A DNA stretch of 64,000 bases from Paenibacillus odorifer (GTDB lineage: Bacteria > Bacillota > Bacilli > Paenibacillales > Paenibacillaceae). Positions 52,293 to 61,247 of this stretch are shown here, piece after piece (the stretch's first letter is position 1; each line of letters starts with the position of its first letter). The DNA is taken from positions 992,001-1,056,000 of the forward strand of contig NZ_CP009428.1 of NCBI RefSeq assembly GCF_000758725.1, given 5' to 3'. The notes below the pieces were generated by a model. The model did not search any database and had not been told where the DNA came from. It saw only the letters and a list, made by a program, of their open reading frames with translations. The position numbers and the translations under genes are program-made.

Positions 52293-54236
52293 ATGGATTG
52301 GGATAAATTTAAGGTCCACGGCGAACCCTTGATATACGGAGCTATGGCAAGTATTGTTCTGGCTACGATCGGGATTATTGTCGGCCTGACCTATTTTAAA
52401 AAATGGGGATATTTATGGCGCGAATGGTTGACTACTGTTGACCACAAACGTATTGGGATTATGTATATCCTCGCAGCATTGCTTATGCTTTTCCGCGGCG
52501 GCGTTGACGCTATTATGATGAAGCTGCAAACAGCAGCCCCGGACATGAAATTTCTTGACGCACAGCATTATAACGAGGTATTTACAACACACGGCTTGAT
52601 TATGATCCTTTTTATGGCCATGCCGTTTATTATCGGTCTGATGAATGTTATCGTTCCGCTGCAAATCGGCGCTAGAGACGTTGCCTTCCCGCGTCTGAAC
52701 GCTGTCAGCTTCTGGCTCTTCTTCTTTGGAGCTATGCTGCTTAACATTTCGTTTGTTATCGGGGGATCGCCAGATGCTGGTTGGTCCGCATATTTCCCGC
52801 TAGCAAGTCTAGAGTTCAGTCCAACGGTGGGTAATAACTATTACTCGCTCGCACTACAAATTTCAGGTATTGGTACGCTCATCACAGGCGTTAACTTTAT
52901 TGTAACGATTCTGAAAATGCGTGCACCAGGCATGAAGTTGATGAAAATGCCGATGTTTACTTGGTCCGTATTGATCACCAACGTAATTATCGTATTCGCA
53001 TTCCCTGTGCTTACGGTAGCACTTGCGTTGATGATGTTCGACCGGCTGTTCGGCTCTCAATTCTTTACGATGGCCAATGGCGGTATGGATATGTTATGGG
53101 CCAACCTTTTCTGGGTATGGGGTCACCCTGAAGTATATATCGTTGTCTTACCGGCATTCGGTATTTATAGTGAAATTATCGCCACCTTCTCTAAAAAGAA
53201 CCTGTATGGATATACATCCATGGTATTCAGTATGTTGATCATTTCTCTCTTGTCCTTCTTAGTATGGGCTCACCATTTCTATACAATGGGTCAAGGTGCT
53301 ATGGTTAACAGCTTCTTCTCGATTACAACCATGGCCATTGCCGTACCAACAGGTGTGAAAATATTTAACTGGCTATTCACCTTACGAAAAGGGCGAATAA
53401 CCTTTACGACACCTATGCTATACACCCTGGCCTTTATTCCGATCTTTACGATTGGTGGGGTAACAGGTGTCATGCTGGCTATGGCCAGTGCCGATTACCA
53501 GTACCATAATACGATGTTCCTGGTTGCCCATTTCCACTACGTTCTTATTCCAGGTGCGGTCTTCGCCGTTATCGCAGGGTTCCATTACTGGTTCCCTAAA
53601 GTATTCGGTTTCCGTCTGAATGAACGTCTTGGCAAGCATGCCTTCTGGTGGATTATTATTTCCTTTAACGTATCGTTCTTCCCGCTGTTTATTCTCGGAC
53701 TTAAGGGTATGACCCGTCGACAATACACATATTCTGCGGACACTGGATTTGGCCCGCTGAGTATGGTTTCATTTGTAGGTGCGATCGGTCTCGCGATTGG
53801 ATTTGTAATCCTGGTTTATAACATTTACTGGAGTACTCGTTACGAACCAAGAGATACTGATGGCGACCCATGGGATGCACGTACTTTGGAGTGGGCAACG
53901 AAAAGCCCGATTCCAGCTTACAACTTCGCAGTGGTTCCAAATGTAAAAACACGCGATGCATACTGGTCTGCTAAACAAGATAAAGTACCACTTTTTGAAG
54001 ATAAGATTACTAAGATTCATATGCCTAGCAACACAGGAAAACCATTTATTCTGGGTGTTATCTTCTTCATCGCAGGGTTCTCTCTGGTCTTCAGTCTTTG
54101 GATTCCAGCGATCCTCTCTGGAGTAGGTATCCTCATTGTTCTAGCTGCTATGTCCTTTGATCGGGATCACGGATTCTACATCCCAGCAGAAGAAGTTATT
54201 GCTACTGAAAAGAAATTGCGGGGTGAGACAGTATGA
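52293..54236 (+). CDS. qoxB: Quinol oxidase subunit I
   Basis: The 647-residue catalytic subunit has the heme-copper oxidase signature: the low-spin heme ligand in TTHGLIM, the CuB/Tyr segment WGHPEVYIVVLPAFG, the two CuB histidines in WAHHFYTMG, and the heme ligands in FLVAHFHYVL. About 14-15 membrane helices are expected, with an N-terminal extension as in B. subtilis QoxB. It reduces oxygen to water using electrons from menaquinol and pumps protons. The stop overlaps the qoxC start by four bases. Confidence 0.97.
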   Translation: MDWDKFKVHGEPLIYGAMASIVLATIGIIVGLTYFKKWGYLWREWLTTVDHKRIGIMYILAALLMLFRGGVDAIMMKLQTAAPDMKFLDAQHYNEVFTTHGLIMILFMAMPFIIGLMNVIVPLQIGARDVAFPRLNAVSFWLFFFGAMLLNISFVIGGSPDAGWSAYFPLASLEFSPTVGNNYYSLALQISGIGTLITGVNFIVTILKMRAPGMKLMKMPMFTWSVLITNVIIVFAFPVLTVALALMMFDRLFGSQFFTMANGGMDMLWANLFWVWGHPEVYIVVLPAFGIYSEIIATFSKKNLYGYTSMVFSMLIISLLSFLVWAHHFYTMGQGAMVNSFFSITTMAIAVPTGVKIFNWLFTLRKGRITFTTPMLYTLAFIPIFTIGGVTGVMLAMASADYQYHNTMFLVAHFHYVLIPGAVFAVIAGFHYWFPKVFGFRLNERLGKHAFWWIIISFNVSFFPLFILGLKGMTRRQYTYSADTGFGPLSMVSFVGAIGLAIGFVILVYNIYWSTRYEPRDTDGDPWDARTLEWATKSPIPAYNFAVVPNVKTRDAYWSAKQDKVPLFEDKITKIHMPSNTGKPFILGVIFFIAGFSLVFSLWIPAILSGVGILIVLAAMSFDRDHGFYIPAEEVIATEKKLRGETV

Positions 54237-54829
54237 AAATAGATGCGTCTAAGCCGCTTGAATACTCAACAGAAGAGAATAGTAATAAAATCTTTGGCTT
54301 CTGGGTTTTTCTAGGAGCGGAGATTGCACTGTTCGCTACGTTGTTCACTGTTTACTTTGTAATGGTAGACCGTTTTGCCAGCGGCCCTAGCGGGCCGGAG
54401 CTTTTCGAAATTGGTCCGGTGATGATCGAAACATTGCTGCTGCTGACAAGTTCGTTTACGATTGGTCTTGCGGTTCATGCCATGCGGCATGGTTACCAAA
54501 AAGCCATGATGGTCTTTTTCGGACTAACCCTTCTAATGGGTCTCGGCTTCCTTGGGATCGAAATCATGGAGTTTGTCACTTATGTTCACGAAGGGGCTAC
54601 ACTTCAAACCAGTGGTTTCCTATCCAGTCTCTTTGTACTGCTGGGAACACACGGAGCTCACGTATCGTTCGGGTTCCTGTGGGGTGCGGCTATTCTAATC
54701 CAGTTGAAGCGTCAAGGTATTAATCCGGCTACGGCCAATAAATCCTTTATCTTCTCGCTGTACTGGCATTTCTTGGACGTTGTCTGGATCTTTATTTTCA
54801 GCTTCGTCTATCTGAAAGGACTGATGTAG
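54233..54829 (+). CDS. qoxC: Quinol oxidase subunit III
   Basis: The 198-residue membrane protein has five predicted helices and the subunit III pattern FWVFLGAEIALFATLFTVYF near the N-terminus, LLTSSFTIGLAVHAM and LGTHGAHVSFGFLWG in the middle and YWHFLDVVWIFIF at the end. It stabilises the catalytic subunit. The start ATG overlaps the qoxB stop (ATGA), and the qoxD start lies one base after its stop. Confidence 0.96.
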   Translation: MKIDASKPLEYSTEENSNKIFGFWVFLGAEIALFATLFTVYFVMVDRFASGPSGPELFEIGPVMIETLLLLTSSFTIGLAVHAMRHGYQKAMMVFFGLTLLMGLGFLGIEIMEFVTYVHEGATLQTSGFLSSLFVLLGTHGAHVSFGFLWGAAILIQLKRQGINPATANKSFIFSLYWHFLDVVWIFIFSFVYLKGLM

Positions 54830-54830
54830 C

Positions 54831-55124
54831 ATGATGAAGCAATTGTTTCCAATTCGCCATGTGATGGGTTTCTTAGCCTCTCTTGTCCTTTCTGTGGCTG
54901 CACTTGCTGTAATCTACCTTGATCTATCCAACACTGCGAACATGGCAATCCTGCTTGTTACAGCCCTCATTCAGGCTTCCTTGCAGCTCTTCCTGTTCAT
55001 GCATATTGGTGAATCAGCAGATACCAAGAAAGAACTTTACATCAATATCGCCTATGCCTTATTCGTTGGTTTAGTTACGATATTCGGTACGCTCTTCATC
55101 TTCGTATGGGGCTGGTATGCTTAA
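54831..55124 (+). CDS. qoxD: Quinol oxidase subunit IV
   Basis: This 97-residue protein has three membrane helices and the subunit IV pattern ALIQASLQLFLFMHIGE. It starts right after the qoxC stop (two adjacent ATGs, at 54831 and 54834) and closes the operon. Subunit IV assists assembly of the oxidase. Confidence 0.95.
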   Translation: MMKQLFPIRHVMGFLASLVLSVAALAVIYLDLSNTANMAILLVTALIQASLQLFLFMHIGESADTKKELYINIAYALFVGLVTIFGTLFIFVWGWYA

Positions 55125-55143
55125 TTACAGTAACTAATACTCA

Positions 55144-55192
55144 AAGGGACGTCTTCTATGCCTAAATGGCTTAGGGACGTCTCTTTTTTTTG
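55144..55192 (+). terminator. Terminator of the qox operon
   Basis: AAGGGACGT pairs with ACGTCTCTT (one mismatch) and is followed by eight Ts. Confidence 0.85.
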
Positions 55193-55244
55193 GTTTACTT
55201 AGGAGGTTTGTTGTAGCGTATGCCCGGAAATGAGCATCTTCCCA

Positions 55245-55940
55245 GGCAATAGCTGCACTGGAGTCCGAAACTTCGCTCAAAAGACGAAAAATGTGCGAAT
55301 AGGGTCATCTAGGTCGAAAACCACGGGGGTTAAGATGGCTCGGCGCGATCGGACTCAGATGACCTTAAAAGCGGAAATCAGCGGCTTTTGAGTCCGAGAG
55401 CCCCGTGAGACAAGGGTGGCTCGGCGCGATCGGACTCAGATGAGCTTAAAAGCAGGAATCAGCGGCTTTTGGAGTTGTAACAGACCCCAAAGCCGCTATT
55501 GGTGTGAAAAACGCGCAAAATGAGCGCCTTTCTAGGCAATAGCTGCACAGGAGTCCGAAACTTCGCTCAAAAGACGAAAAATGTGCGAATAGGGTCATCT
55601 GGGTCCGAAAGCTAGCGGGGATAAGGAGGCTCGGCGCGATCGGACTCAGATGACCTTAAAAGTGGGAATCAGCGGCTTTTGGAGTTGTAACGGACCCCAA
55701 AGTCGCTATTGCCTAGAAAAACGCGCAAAATGAGCGCTTTTCTAGGCAATAGCTGCACATGAGTCCGAAACTTTGCTCAAAAGACGAAAAATGTGCGAAT
55801 AGCGTCATCTGGGTCCGAAAGCCACGGGAGATAGGGGGGCTTGGCGCTGTCAACCTCAGGTGAACTTAAAAGCAGGAATCAGCGTCATTTGTGTCCGAAA
55901 GCCACGGGGATGAGGATGGCTCGGCGCAATCGGACGTAAT
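55245..55940. repeat. Interspersed repeat block, three main copies of 200-290 bp
   Basis: Copies begin with GGCAATAGCTGCAC at 55245, 55535 and 55745 and continue with GAGTCCGAAACTTCGCTCAA, AAGACGAAAAATGTGCGAAT and GTCATCTGGGTCCGAAAG, then GGCTCGGCGCGATCGGACTC. Internal sub-repeats (AATCAGCGGCTTTTGGAGTT and others) are present. Parts match the elements at 49020 and 60905. No gene is seen between 55193 and 56088. Confidence 0.9.
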
Positions 55941-55965
55941 TTTGATTAATAACAAGGGATAGATA

Positions 55966-55997
55966 GATCCCCAAAGGATAATCTTGGGGATTTTTTG
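55966..55997 (+). terminator. Short terminator abutting the GntR promoter
   Basis: GATCCCCAA pairs with TTGGGGATT and is followed by six Ts that run into the -35 box of the next promoter. It shields the GntR operon from upstream read-through. Confidence 0.75.
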
Positions 55998-56039
55998 TTG
56001 ACATATAAATCAAACTGTATTAATAATAGTAGTACAGTT
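55998..56039 (+). promoter_or_regulatory. Sigma-A promoter with palindromic operator for the GntR/ABC operon
   Basis: TTGACA (55998-56003), 17 bases, TAATAA (56021-56026). An inverted repeat AACTGTA (56013-56019) / TACAGTT (56033-56039) brackets the -10 box. Its place and symmetry fit an operator for the GntR regulator encoded next, acting as its own repressor. Confidence 0.75.
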
Positions 56040-56088
56040 AATACACATAAAAATGGATTTAATGCAAGATAGTGGAAGGAGGAAGGTT

Positions 56089-56478
56089 ATGTTCGAACTG
56101 GACGTTCGTAGTCGGAAGCCGATTTATGAGCAGCTGACCGATAAGGTCAAGGAGATGATTCTGCATGGTATTTTGCAGACGGATGAACAGCTACCTTCTG
56201 TAAGGACTTTATCCCAGCAGCTAACCGTGAATCCCAATACGATTCAGAAGGCTTACCGTGAATTGGAACGTGAGGGGTATATCTATTCATTACAGGGGAA
56301 AGGAAGTTTTGTAGCCCCGATGAAAAAAGAACAAAATGCGATCAAAAAAGCGGAAGTCCGGAATGAGTTGCTGAGGCTGATGGCGGAGGCGGTATACCTT
56401 GGGTTCACCGCAGCTGAGATTAGTTCTTTGTACCAACAAGTGGAGAAGCAAAGAGAAGGAGGGAAGAGTGATGATTGA
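56089..56478 (+). CDS. GntR family regulator, YtrA type
   Basis: The 129-residue protein has an N-terminal winged helix (PIYEQLTDKVKEMILHGIL, then LPSVRTLSQQLTVNPNTIQK and the wing YIYSLQGKGSFV) and a short helical C-terminus for dimerisation, the plan of the YtrA subfamily. Such regulators repress ABC transporter operons and are released by cell-wall-active compounds in B. subtilis. The start at 56089 has AAGGAGG six bases upstream. The stop overlaps the ATPase gene start by eight bases. Confidence 0.94.
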   Translation: MFELDVRSRKPIYEQLTDKVKEMILHGILQTDEQLPSVRTLSQQLTVNPNTIQKAYRELEREGYIYSLQGKGSFVAPMKKEQNAIKKAEVRNELLRLMAEAVYLGFTAAEISSLYQQVEKQREGGKSDD

Positions 56479-57373
56479 GATTCGAGGAGTCAGCAAGTTA
56501 TTTCAAGGCGAGAAGGCAGTCGACGATATCTCTTTAACGGTACATAAAGGAACAATTTATGGGCTGCTCGGCTCTAATGGCGCGGGCAAAACTACGCTGC
56601 TCAAAACATTGGCGGGCATCTACTCTCCAGATAAGGGGACCGTGCGGGTGGATGGTGAAGCAGTATTCGAACACCCGACGACTAAGCAACGGGTTATTTT
56701 TATGCCGGATGCTCCTTATTTTTTCCCACAATCGACCATGCTGCAAATGGCGGCCTTCTATCGCTCGATTTATCCGAGCTGGAATCAGAAGCGTTTTGAA
56801 GATTTGGGAACCGTATTTCAGCTCGATAAAAAGCGCAAACTCAGTCGTTTCTCCAAAGGGATGCAGCGGCAAGCGTCATTCTGGTTGTGTTTAAGCTGTA
56901 TGCCGGATGTGCTGATTATGGATGAACCGATTGACGGATTAGATCCGGTGATGCGGCGTCAGATCAAAAACCTGCTATTTCAGGAGGTTGCTGAACGCGA
57001 GCTGACGGTAATCATATCTTCGCATAACCTTCGTGAGATTGAAGATCTGTGCGATCATGTCGGGATTATGCATGGTGGGAAGATGTTGATTGAGAAGGAT
57101 CTGGATGATCTTAAGGCGGATACACATAAGATTCAAGTGGCGTTTCGGGATGAACGGCATGAGATTCCGTTAGCTGCCAAGTTACAAGTTCTGCATCAAG
57201 AGCGCCGGGGAAGTGTGAACCTATATATTGTAAAAGGGGATCGTGAACGGATCAAAGCGGCTTTTCAGGTGTACGAGCCATACGTATTCGATTTGCTTCC
57301 ATTGACGTTAGAAGAGATTTTTATTTATGAAATGGGGGATGTCGGATATGACGCGCAGCCATTACTACTTTAA
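56471..57373 (+). CDS. ABC transporter ATP-binding protein, YtrB-like
   Basis: The 300-residue ATPase has Walker A GSNGAGKT, a variant signature LSRFSKGMQRQ, Walker B VLIMDEP and the switch His in ISSHNLREIEDL. It starts at ATG 56471 within the end of the regulator gene. It powers the permease encoded next, with which it overlaps by 26 bases. The set gntR-ATPase-permease matches export or sensing transporters linked to antimicrobial peptides. Confidence 0.95.
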   Translation: MIEIRGVSKLFQGEKAVDDISLTVHKGTIYGLLGSNGAGKTTLLKTLAGIYSPDKGTVRVDGEAVFEHPTTKQRVIFMPDAPYFFPQSTMLQMAAFYRSIYPSWNQKRFEDLGTVFQLDKKRKLSRFSKGMQRQASFWLCLSCMPDVLIMDEPIDGLDPVMRRQIKNLLFQEVAERELTVIISSHNLREIEDLCDHVGIMHGGKMLIEKDLDDLKADTHKIQVAFRDERHEIPLAAKLQVLHQERRGSVNLYIVKGDRERIKAAFQVYEPYVFDLLPLTLEEIFIYEMGDVGYDAQPLLL

Positions 57374-59369
57374 TAGCAGTATTTTTCGCCAGAACTTCCG
57401 CCAGCATGGCTGGATAGGGATTATATATGCACTCGGCTTATTATTCGCTCTTCCATTGCAGCTCTTCATGAGCAACAATCCGGATGCAAAACCGCAGGAA
57501 ATTGATCATTTATTTCGCATAGCTGGTAGTGTGCAAGCCTTATTTATCATTACGATCCCAGTTGCCGCAGGACTATTCTTATTCCGATACCTTCAGGCAA
57601 AATCACCCGCAGATCTTTGGCATAGCCTGCCTTTACGCAGAGAGCATTTATTTACAGCTCATCTGACGAGTGGACTTACCTTACTGTTGCTGCCTGTTTG
57701 GTTAACTGCTGGGGTGGTTGCCGTTATTAAGCCATGGAGTGGGAATTTTTATATTTTTCAAGGCGCAGATATTTGGCAATGGTGTATCACAGTTAGTATT
57801 CTGACTTTGTTCCTCTTCTGCTTTAGTGTTTTTGTGGGAATATGTACGGGCCAATCTATTCTTCAGGGAATTATCATTTATATTTTGCTTATTCTTCCTG
57901 CTGTACTGATCTCATTAATCCACAGCCATTTAGCCATGTATCTTTATGGTTATGCAAATGCAAATTCTAACTTGCATGATTCCAATTCGCAGATATGGTC
58001 TCCTTTTGTTCATATCGTGTATTATTTTACCGGCAAACCCTTCACCAATACAGAATTATGGATTTATGGGGTATTGGCACTTCTATTTATTGGGTTGTCC
58101 TACCTGTTATACCGTAAGCGTAATACGGAAAAAGCGGGTCAGGCTATTGCTTTTGGATATTTCAATCCACTGTTTAAAGCAGGGGTAATGTTATGTGCCA
58201 TGCTTATTGCCGGTAATTATTTTGCGCAAATGAAGCAACAGCAAATGGGCTGGGTGATTAGTGGATATGCCATCGGAGCCATTATTGGTTATGTTGCCGC
58301 AGAAATGATTGTTCGGAAAACATGGCAGATTATGACGCGTAAAGTGGTAGCCGAGTTTGCAGTTTATGCAGTAATGTTGGGATTACTTCTGTATATCCCG
58401 GTATCAAGTGTTACGGGGTATGAAGCCAGAGTGCCTTCCGGTGATAAGATTAGCGGAGTATATATGGGAGCTAACTACCGGTTGTATACCCCAACGGATG
58501 ATTTGTACACTACACCCTACATGGGGCAGAATCCTTTTTCCGATGATAAAGATTATATAGAAGCTGTCCGTAAACTTCATCAAACGGTAGTTACGGTACG
58601 TCCAGATCATACGTCACGACAATATGTTTATGAATATTTTACTCTGGCTTATCAATTGGAGAACGGCGACAAGCTAGTGAGGGAATACTGGATCCCTAAA
58701 AAGGGGTTCGAATCAGAGCTCAAAGCGGTTAAGGATACCGAAGCTTACAAGTATGAAAAGTATAATTTAGCTCTCTTAGACAAAGACCTGGATTTTATGT
58801 GGGTTACTAACAGGAATAAAAAAGTAGCCATCTCGGATCCCGGGGAAATTTCAGAGCTAAAGCAGATTATCAAACGCGAAATTTCGAATATGTCCTACGA
58901 AGTACAGATAGATAAGGACGGAAAACCTGATGTGGCTAATATCCAAGTAGAGGTAAAGGTAAAAGAGAACAGTAATCAAGTTTCTACAGATTATGGTTAT
59001 TATTATCCGTGGAAGTCAACTTTTCATGAGTTAGAGAAATGGATGAACGAAAAAGGTTATGCCGATAAAATACGAATAACAGCTGAAGATATCCAATCGG
59101 CAGAGATTATAAAAGATGATTATATGGACGAGAAAACACCTAAGAACCCTACTAGTCCTGAACAAAGAGTAGCGCTTGCGCGTGAAAAGAATCGTACGGC
59201 TGTTACGAAGGATAAGGTTCTATTAACAGATGTTTTGGCCCATCATTTCAATTATGGTGTTGAGAATGGCAACTACATTGTGAAGTTGATGTACAAAGAG
59301 GGTTATAGCGATTTCGTAATGTTAAAAGAATCAGATATGACATCTGAATTGAAAGCATTGCTGAAATAA
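57348..59369 (+). CDS. ABC transporter permease with large extracellular C-terminal domain
   Basis: I choose ATG 57348 (a G-run nine bases upstream) from several near ATGs; this gives 673 residues. The N-terminal part has eight to ten membrane helices up to about residue 360 (ending VAEFAVYAVMLGLLLYIPVS), followed by about 310 residues outside the membrane, rich in charged and Tyr residues (TPTDDLYTTPYMGQNPF). The large outer domain is unlike a plain YtrC/YtrD and suggests ligand sensing or interaction with the wall. It is co-transcribed with the ATPase and the regulator. Confidence 0.88.
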   Translation: MTRSHYYFNSSIFRQNFRQHGWIGIIYALGLLFALPLQLFMSNNPDAKPQEIDHLFRIAGSVQALFIITIPVAAGLFLFRYLQAKSPADLWHSLPLRREHLFTAHLTSGLTLLLLPVWLTAGVVAVIKPWSGNFYIFQGADIWQWCITVSILTLFLFCFSVFVGICTGQSILQGIIIYILLILPAVLISLIHSHLAMYLYGYANANSNLHDSNSQIWSPFVHIVYYFTGKPFTNTELWIYGVLALLFIGLSYLLYRKRNTEKAGQAIAFGYFNPLFKAGVMLCAMLIAGNYFAQMKQQQMGWVISGYAIGAIIGYVAAEMIVRKTWQIMTRKVVAEFAVYAVMLGLLLYIPVSSVTGYEARVPSGDKISGVYMGANYRLYTPTDDLYTTPYMGQNPFSDDKDYIEAVRKLHQTVVTVRPDHTSRQYVYEYFTLAYQLENGDKLVREYWIPKKGFESELKAVKDTEAYKYEKYNLALLDKDLDFMWVTNRNKKVAISDPGEISELKQIIKREISNMSYEVQIDKDGKPDVANIQVEVKVKENSNQVSTDYGYYYPWKSTFHELEKWMNEKGYADKIRITAEDIQSAEIIKDDYMDEKTPKNPTSPEQRVALAREKNRTAVTKDKVLLTDVLAHHFNYGVENGNYIVKLMYKEGYSDFVMLKESDMTSELKALLK

Positions 59370-59569
59370 GCTAAGAATAAGGTAAGTAAAAGATTACAGA
59401 AGATAAAAGACTACTGATTGACATAAACTGGATAGTTGGAATATGCTTTTGGAGATAGGTTAAGGATGAAATGGGACTTTCAGGTCAGCCTCAGAGCCAG
59501 TATATTCGTTTCCGTTAAAATAACATCGCTGTATTAACTGGTAAGGAGTTCTGTATTTAGGTGAAGCCC

Positions 59570-59602
59570 GACCATGGACGAAAGAGTCCATGGTCTTTTT
59601 TT
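59570..59602 (+). terminator. Terminator between the ABC operon and kptA
   Basis: GACCATGGAC pairs perfectly with GTCCATGGTC around 6 nt, followed by seven Ts. The gap 59370-59716 otherwise shows only a 23-codon frame (ATG near 59468) with no good support, and AT-rich sequence before kptA. Confidence 0.92.
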
Positions 59603-59716
59603 ACATATTTAGAGGTAATACATGGATGTGCGATTGCTGTAATGCCTCTGGAGTCTGCTTCGGCAGATCTTTTACTGTAGAATAATATAAATAGGGAACA
59701 TTGAGGTGGAAATATA

Positions 59717-60271
59717 ATGTTAAGCAATACAGCGGAAGTATCGTTAAGTAAATTTATGACTAAGCTGCTGCGGCATACCCCAGAGCAATATGGTCTTATT
59801 TTGGATCCAGAGGATGGTTCCTGTAGGTTGGATGATTTGCTGTCTGTTATTGTCAGCACTCCTAGATGGTCAGAGGTGACTGTGGGAGATATTCGGCAAG
59901 TGGTCGCAGGCTGCGACAAGCAACGATTGGAAATCGTTGATGACCGGATCAAAGCCCGGTACGGGCATAGCCATACAAAAATCACTTATGAGCCGGGGAC
60001 TCCGCCTGCTGTACTTTTTCACGGAACTCATTCTGGTGTGCTTTCTGTGATTTTGGAGGAGGGACTCCAATCGATGGGACGGCAGTATGTTCATTTGTCT
60101 GAAGGGACTCATTTTGCCAGTTTAGCCGGAAGTCGCAGAGGGAAATTGATATTGTTAACCGTTGATACGATTAGAGCGGGTCAAATGGGTGCAACCTTTT
60201 ATAATGCGGGTAATAAGGTTTGGTTGGCAGGTCATATACCGCCTTCATGTCTTAAAGTGTATACCCCGTAA
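59717..60271 (+). CDS. kptA: RNA 2'-phosphotransferase, Tpt1/KptA family
   Basis: The 184-residue protein matches KptA: SKFMTKLLRHTPEQYGLILD at the N-terminus (with the first conserved Arg-His), ARYGHSH in the middle, FHGTHSGVLSVILEEGL, HLSEGTHFA and the C-terminal VWLAGHIPP. The enzyme transfers a 2'-phosphate from RNA to NAD+, giving ADP-ribose 1''-2'' cyclic phosphate. In yeast this finishes tRNA splicing; the bacterial substrate is not established. All expected motifs are present, so it is probably active. It lies 39 bp upstream of a Mug-type glycosylase gene and may share its transcript. Confidence 0.95.
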   Translation: MLSNTAEVSLSKFMTKLLRHTPEQYGLILDPEDGSCRLDDLLSVIVSTPRWSEVTVGDIRQVVAGCDKQRLEIVDDRIKARYGHSHTKITYEPGTPPAVLFHGTHSGVLSVILEEGLQSMGRQYVHLSEGTHFASLAGSRRGKLILLTVDTIRAGQMGATFYNAGNKVWLAGHIPPSCLKVYTP

Positions 60272-60310
60272 GTTGAACTAGATCGACGTTTGGTTAGGAG
60301 GCATAATAAC

Positions 60311-60832
60311 ATGGATGAAATTCCAGATCACTTAGATCACGGATTACAGATTGTATTTATTGGGTTCAACCCTAGTATCCGTTCTGGTGAGGTAGGACAT
60401 CATTACGCGAATCCGCGGAATAATTTTTGGAGAATATTACATCAGTCTGGACTTACTCCCCGGTTGTATGATGCGTCTGAGGACGGGGACTTGCTAAAGC
60501 TGGGCTATGGGTTTACAAATATTGTTGCCCGTCCCACACGGGGAATCGACGATATTACTCGTGAAGAATACCAGGAGGGTCGTGAATTGCTTCGCTCCAA
60601 GCTGGAGAAATATCGGCCTCAAGTCGCCTGTTTTGTAGGTAAGGGTGTGTATACAGAGTTTAGTCGCAGAACAAAAGCTAACTGGGGATTTCAAGGGGGC
60701 GAGCCTCCAAAGGTAGATGGTGTCCGTGAATTCGTTGCACCCTCTTCTAGTGGATTAGTTAGAATGCCGATGGGAGAGATCATTGGAATTTATCGCAGAT
60801 TAGCCGAGTTTACGCAAGAGAACGATGGGTGA
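60311..60832 (+). CDS. mug: Mismatch-specific uracil/thymine-DNA glycosylase, Mug type
   Basis: From ATG 60311 (AGGAGG nine bases upstream) the protein has 173 residues. It shows the Mug/TDG motif I as FIGFNPSIRSGE, the segment YANPRNNFWRIL that follows it, VACFVGKGVY, and motif III as VAPSSSGLVRMP. It removes uracil, thymine or ethenocytosine from G mispairs, starting base-excision repair. Confidence 0.93.
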   Translation: MDEIPDHLDHGLQIVFIGFNPSIRSGEVGHHYANPRNNFWRILHQSGLTPRLYDASEDGDLLKLGYGFTNIVARPTRGIDDITREEYQEGRELLRSKLEKYRPQVACFVGKGVYTEFSRRTKANWGFQGGEPPKVDGVREFVAPSSSGLVRMPMGEIIGIYRRLAEFTQENDG

Positions 60833-60904
60833 TTGATTTATTTGGAGTTAGGTAGCTAAAGGACACAGGAGTCGCTAAAAGTAACAAATCACTCTAATTT
60901 GCGT

Positions 60905-61040
60905 GCTATCGGACTCCAATGCAGCTATTGGGTAGAAATAGACTGAATATGAGTCCATTTTGGGTAGATAGCGTCTCTGGAGTCCGAAATCACCACTAAA
61001 TGGCCGCAAATCCACGAATAACGGCGACTGAGTCCGTAAG
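60905..61040. repeat. Single copy of the interspersed CGGACTCCA-GCAGCTATTG repeat
   Basis: ATCGGACTCCAATGCAGCTA plus TTGGGTAG and, further on, GGAGTCCGAAAT and GACTGAGTCCG match the cores found at 49111 and 55247 with one or a few differences. Confidence 0.75.
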
Positions 61041-61069
61041 AGTAAAAGCTGCGGAGTTGGCCATGGATC

Positions 61070-61138
61070 TACGTAGATTCCGTAGATCCCGCAGATCACC
61101 GTAGATCCCGTAGATCCCGTAGATCCCGTAGATCTCGC
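61070..61138. repeat. 9-bp microsatellite GTAGATCCC
   Basis: Seven or eight copies of GTAGATCCC with a few base changes. The motif ATCCCGTAGAT is also the start of each 51-bp unit at 23557-24218. Confidence 0.9.
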
Positions 61139-61199
61139 AAGCTCTGGCAAACTATCGCATCTTAGCTATCTCTCGCTACTCTAGAATACCCTCAAACAC

Positions 61200-61240
61200 A
61201 AAAGGAGCAAGATTCCATATCGGAATCTTGCTCCTTTTAT
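61200..61240. terminator. Bidirectional terminator
   Basis: AAAAGGAGCAAGATTCC and GGAATCTTGCTCCTTTT form a perfect 17-bp stem with a 4-5-nt loop. It lies between the mug and transferase genes, which converge. Confidence 0.93.
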
Positions 61241-61247
61241 AACTTCA

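Noticed and set aside
59468-59539. 23-codon frame starting MKWDFQVSL before the terminator at 59570
   Set aside because: Too short to judge, with no clear coupling or conservation evidence; it may simply be the 3' untranslated region of the ABC operon.
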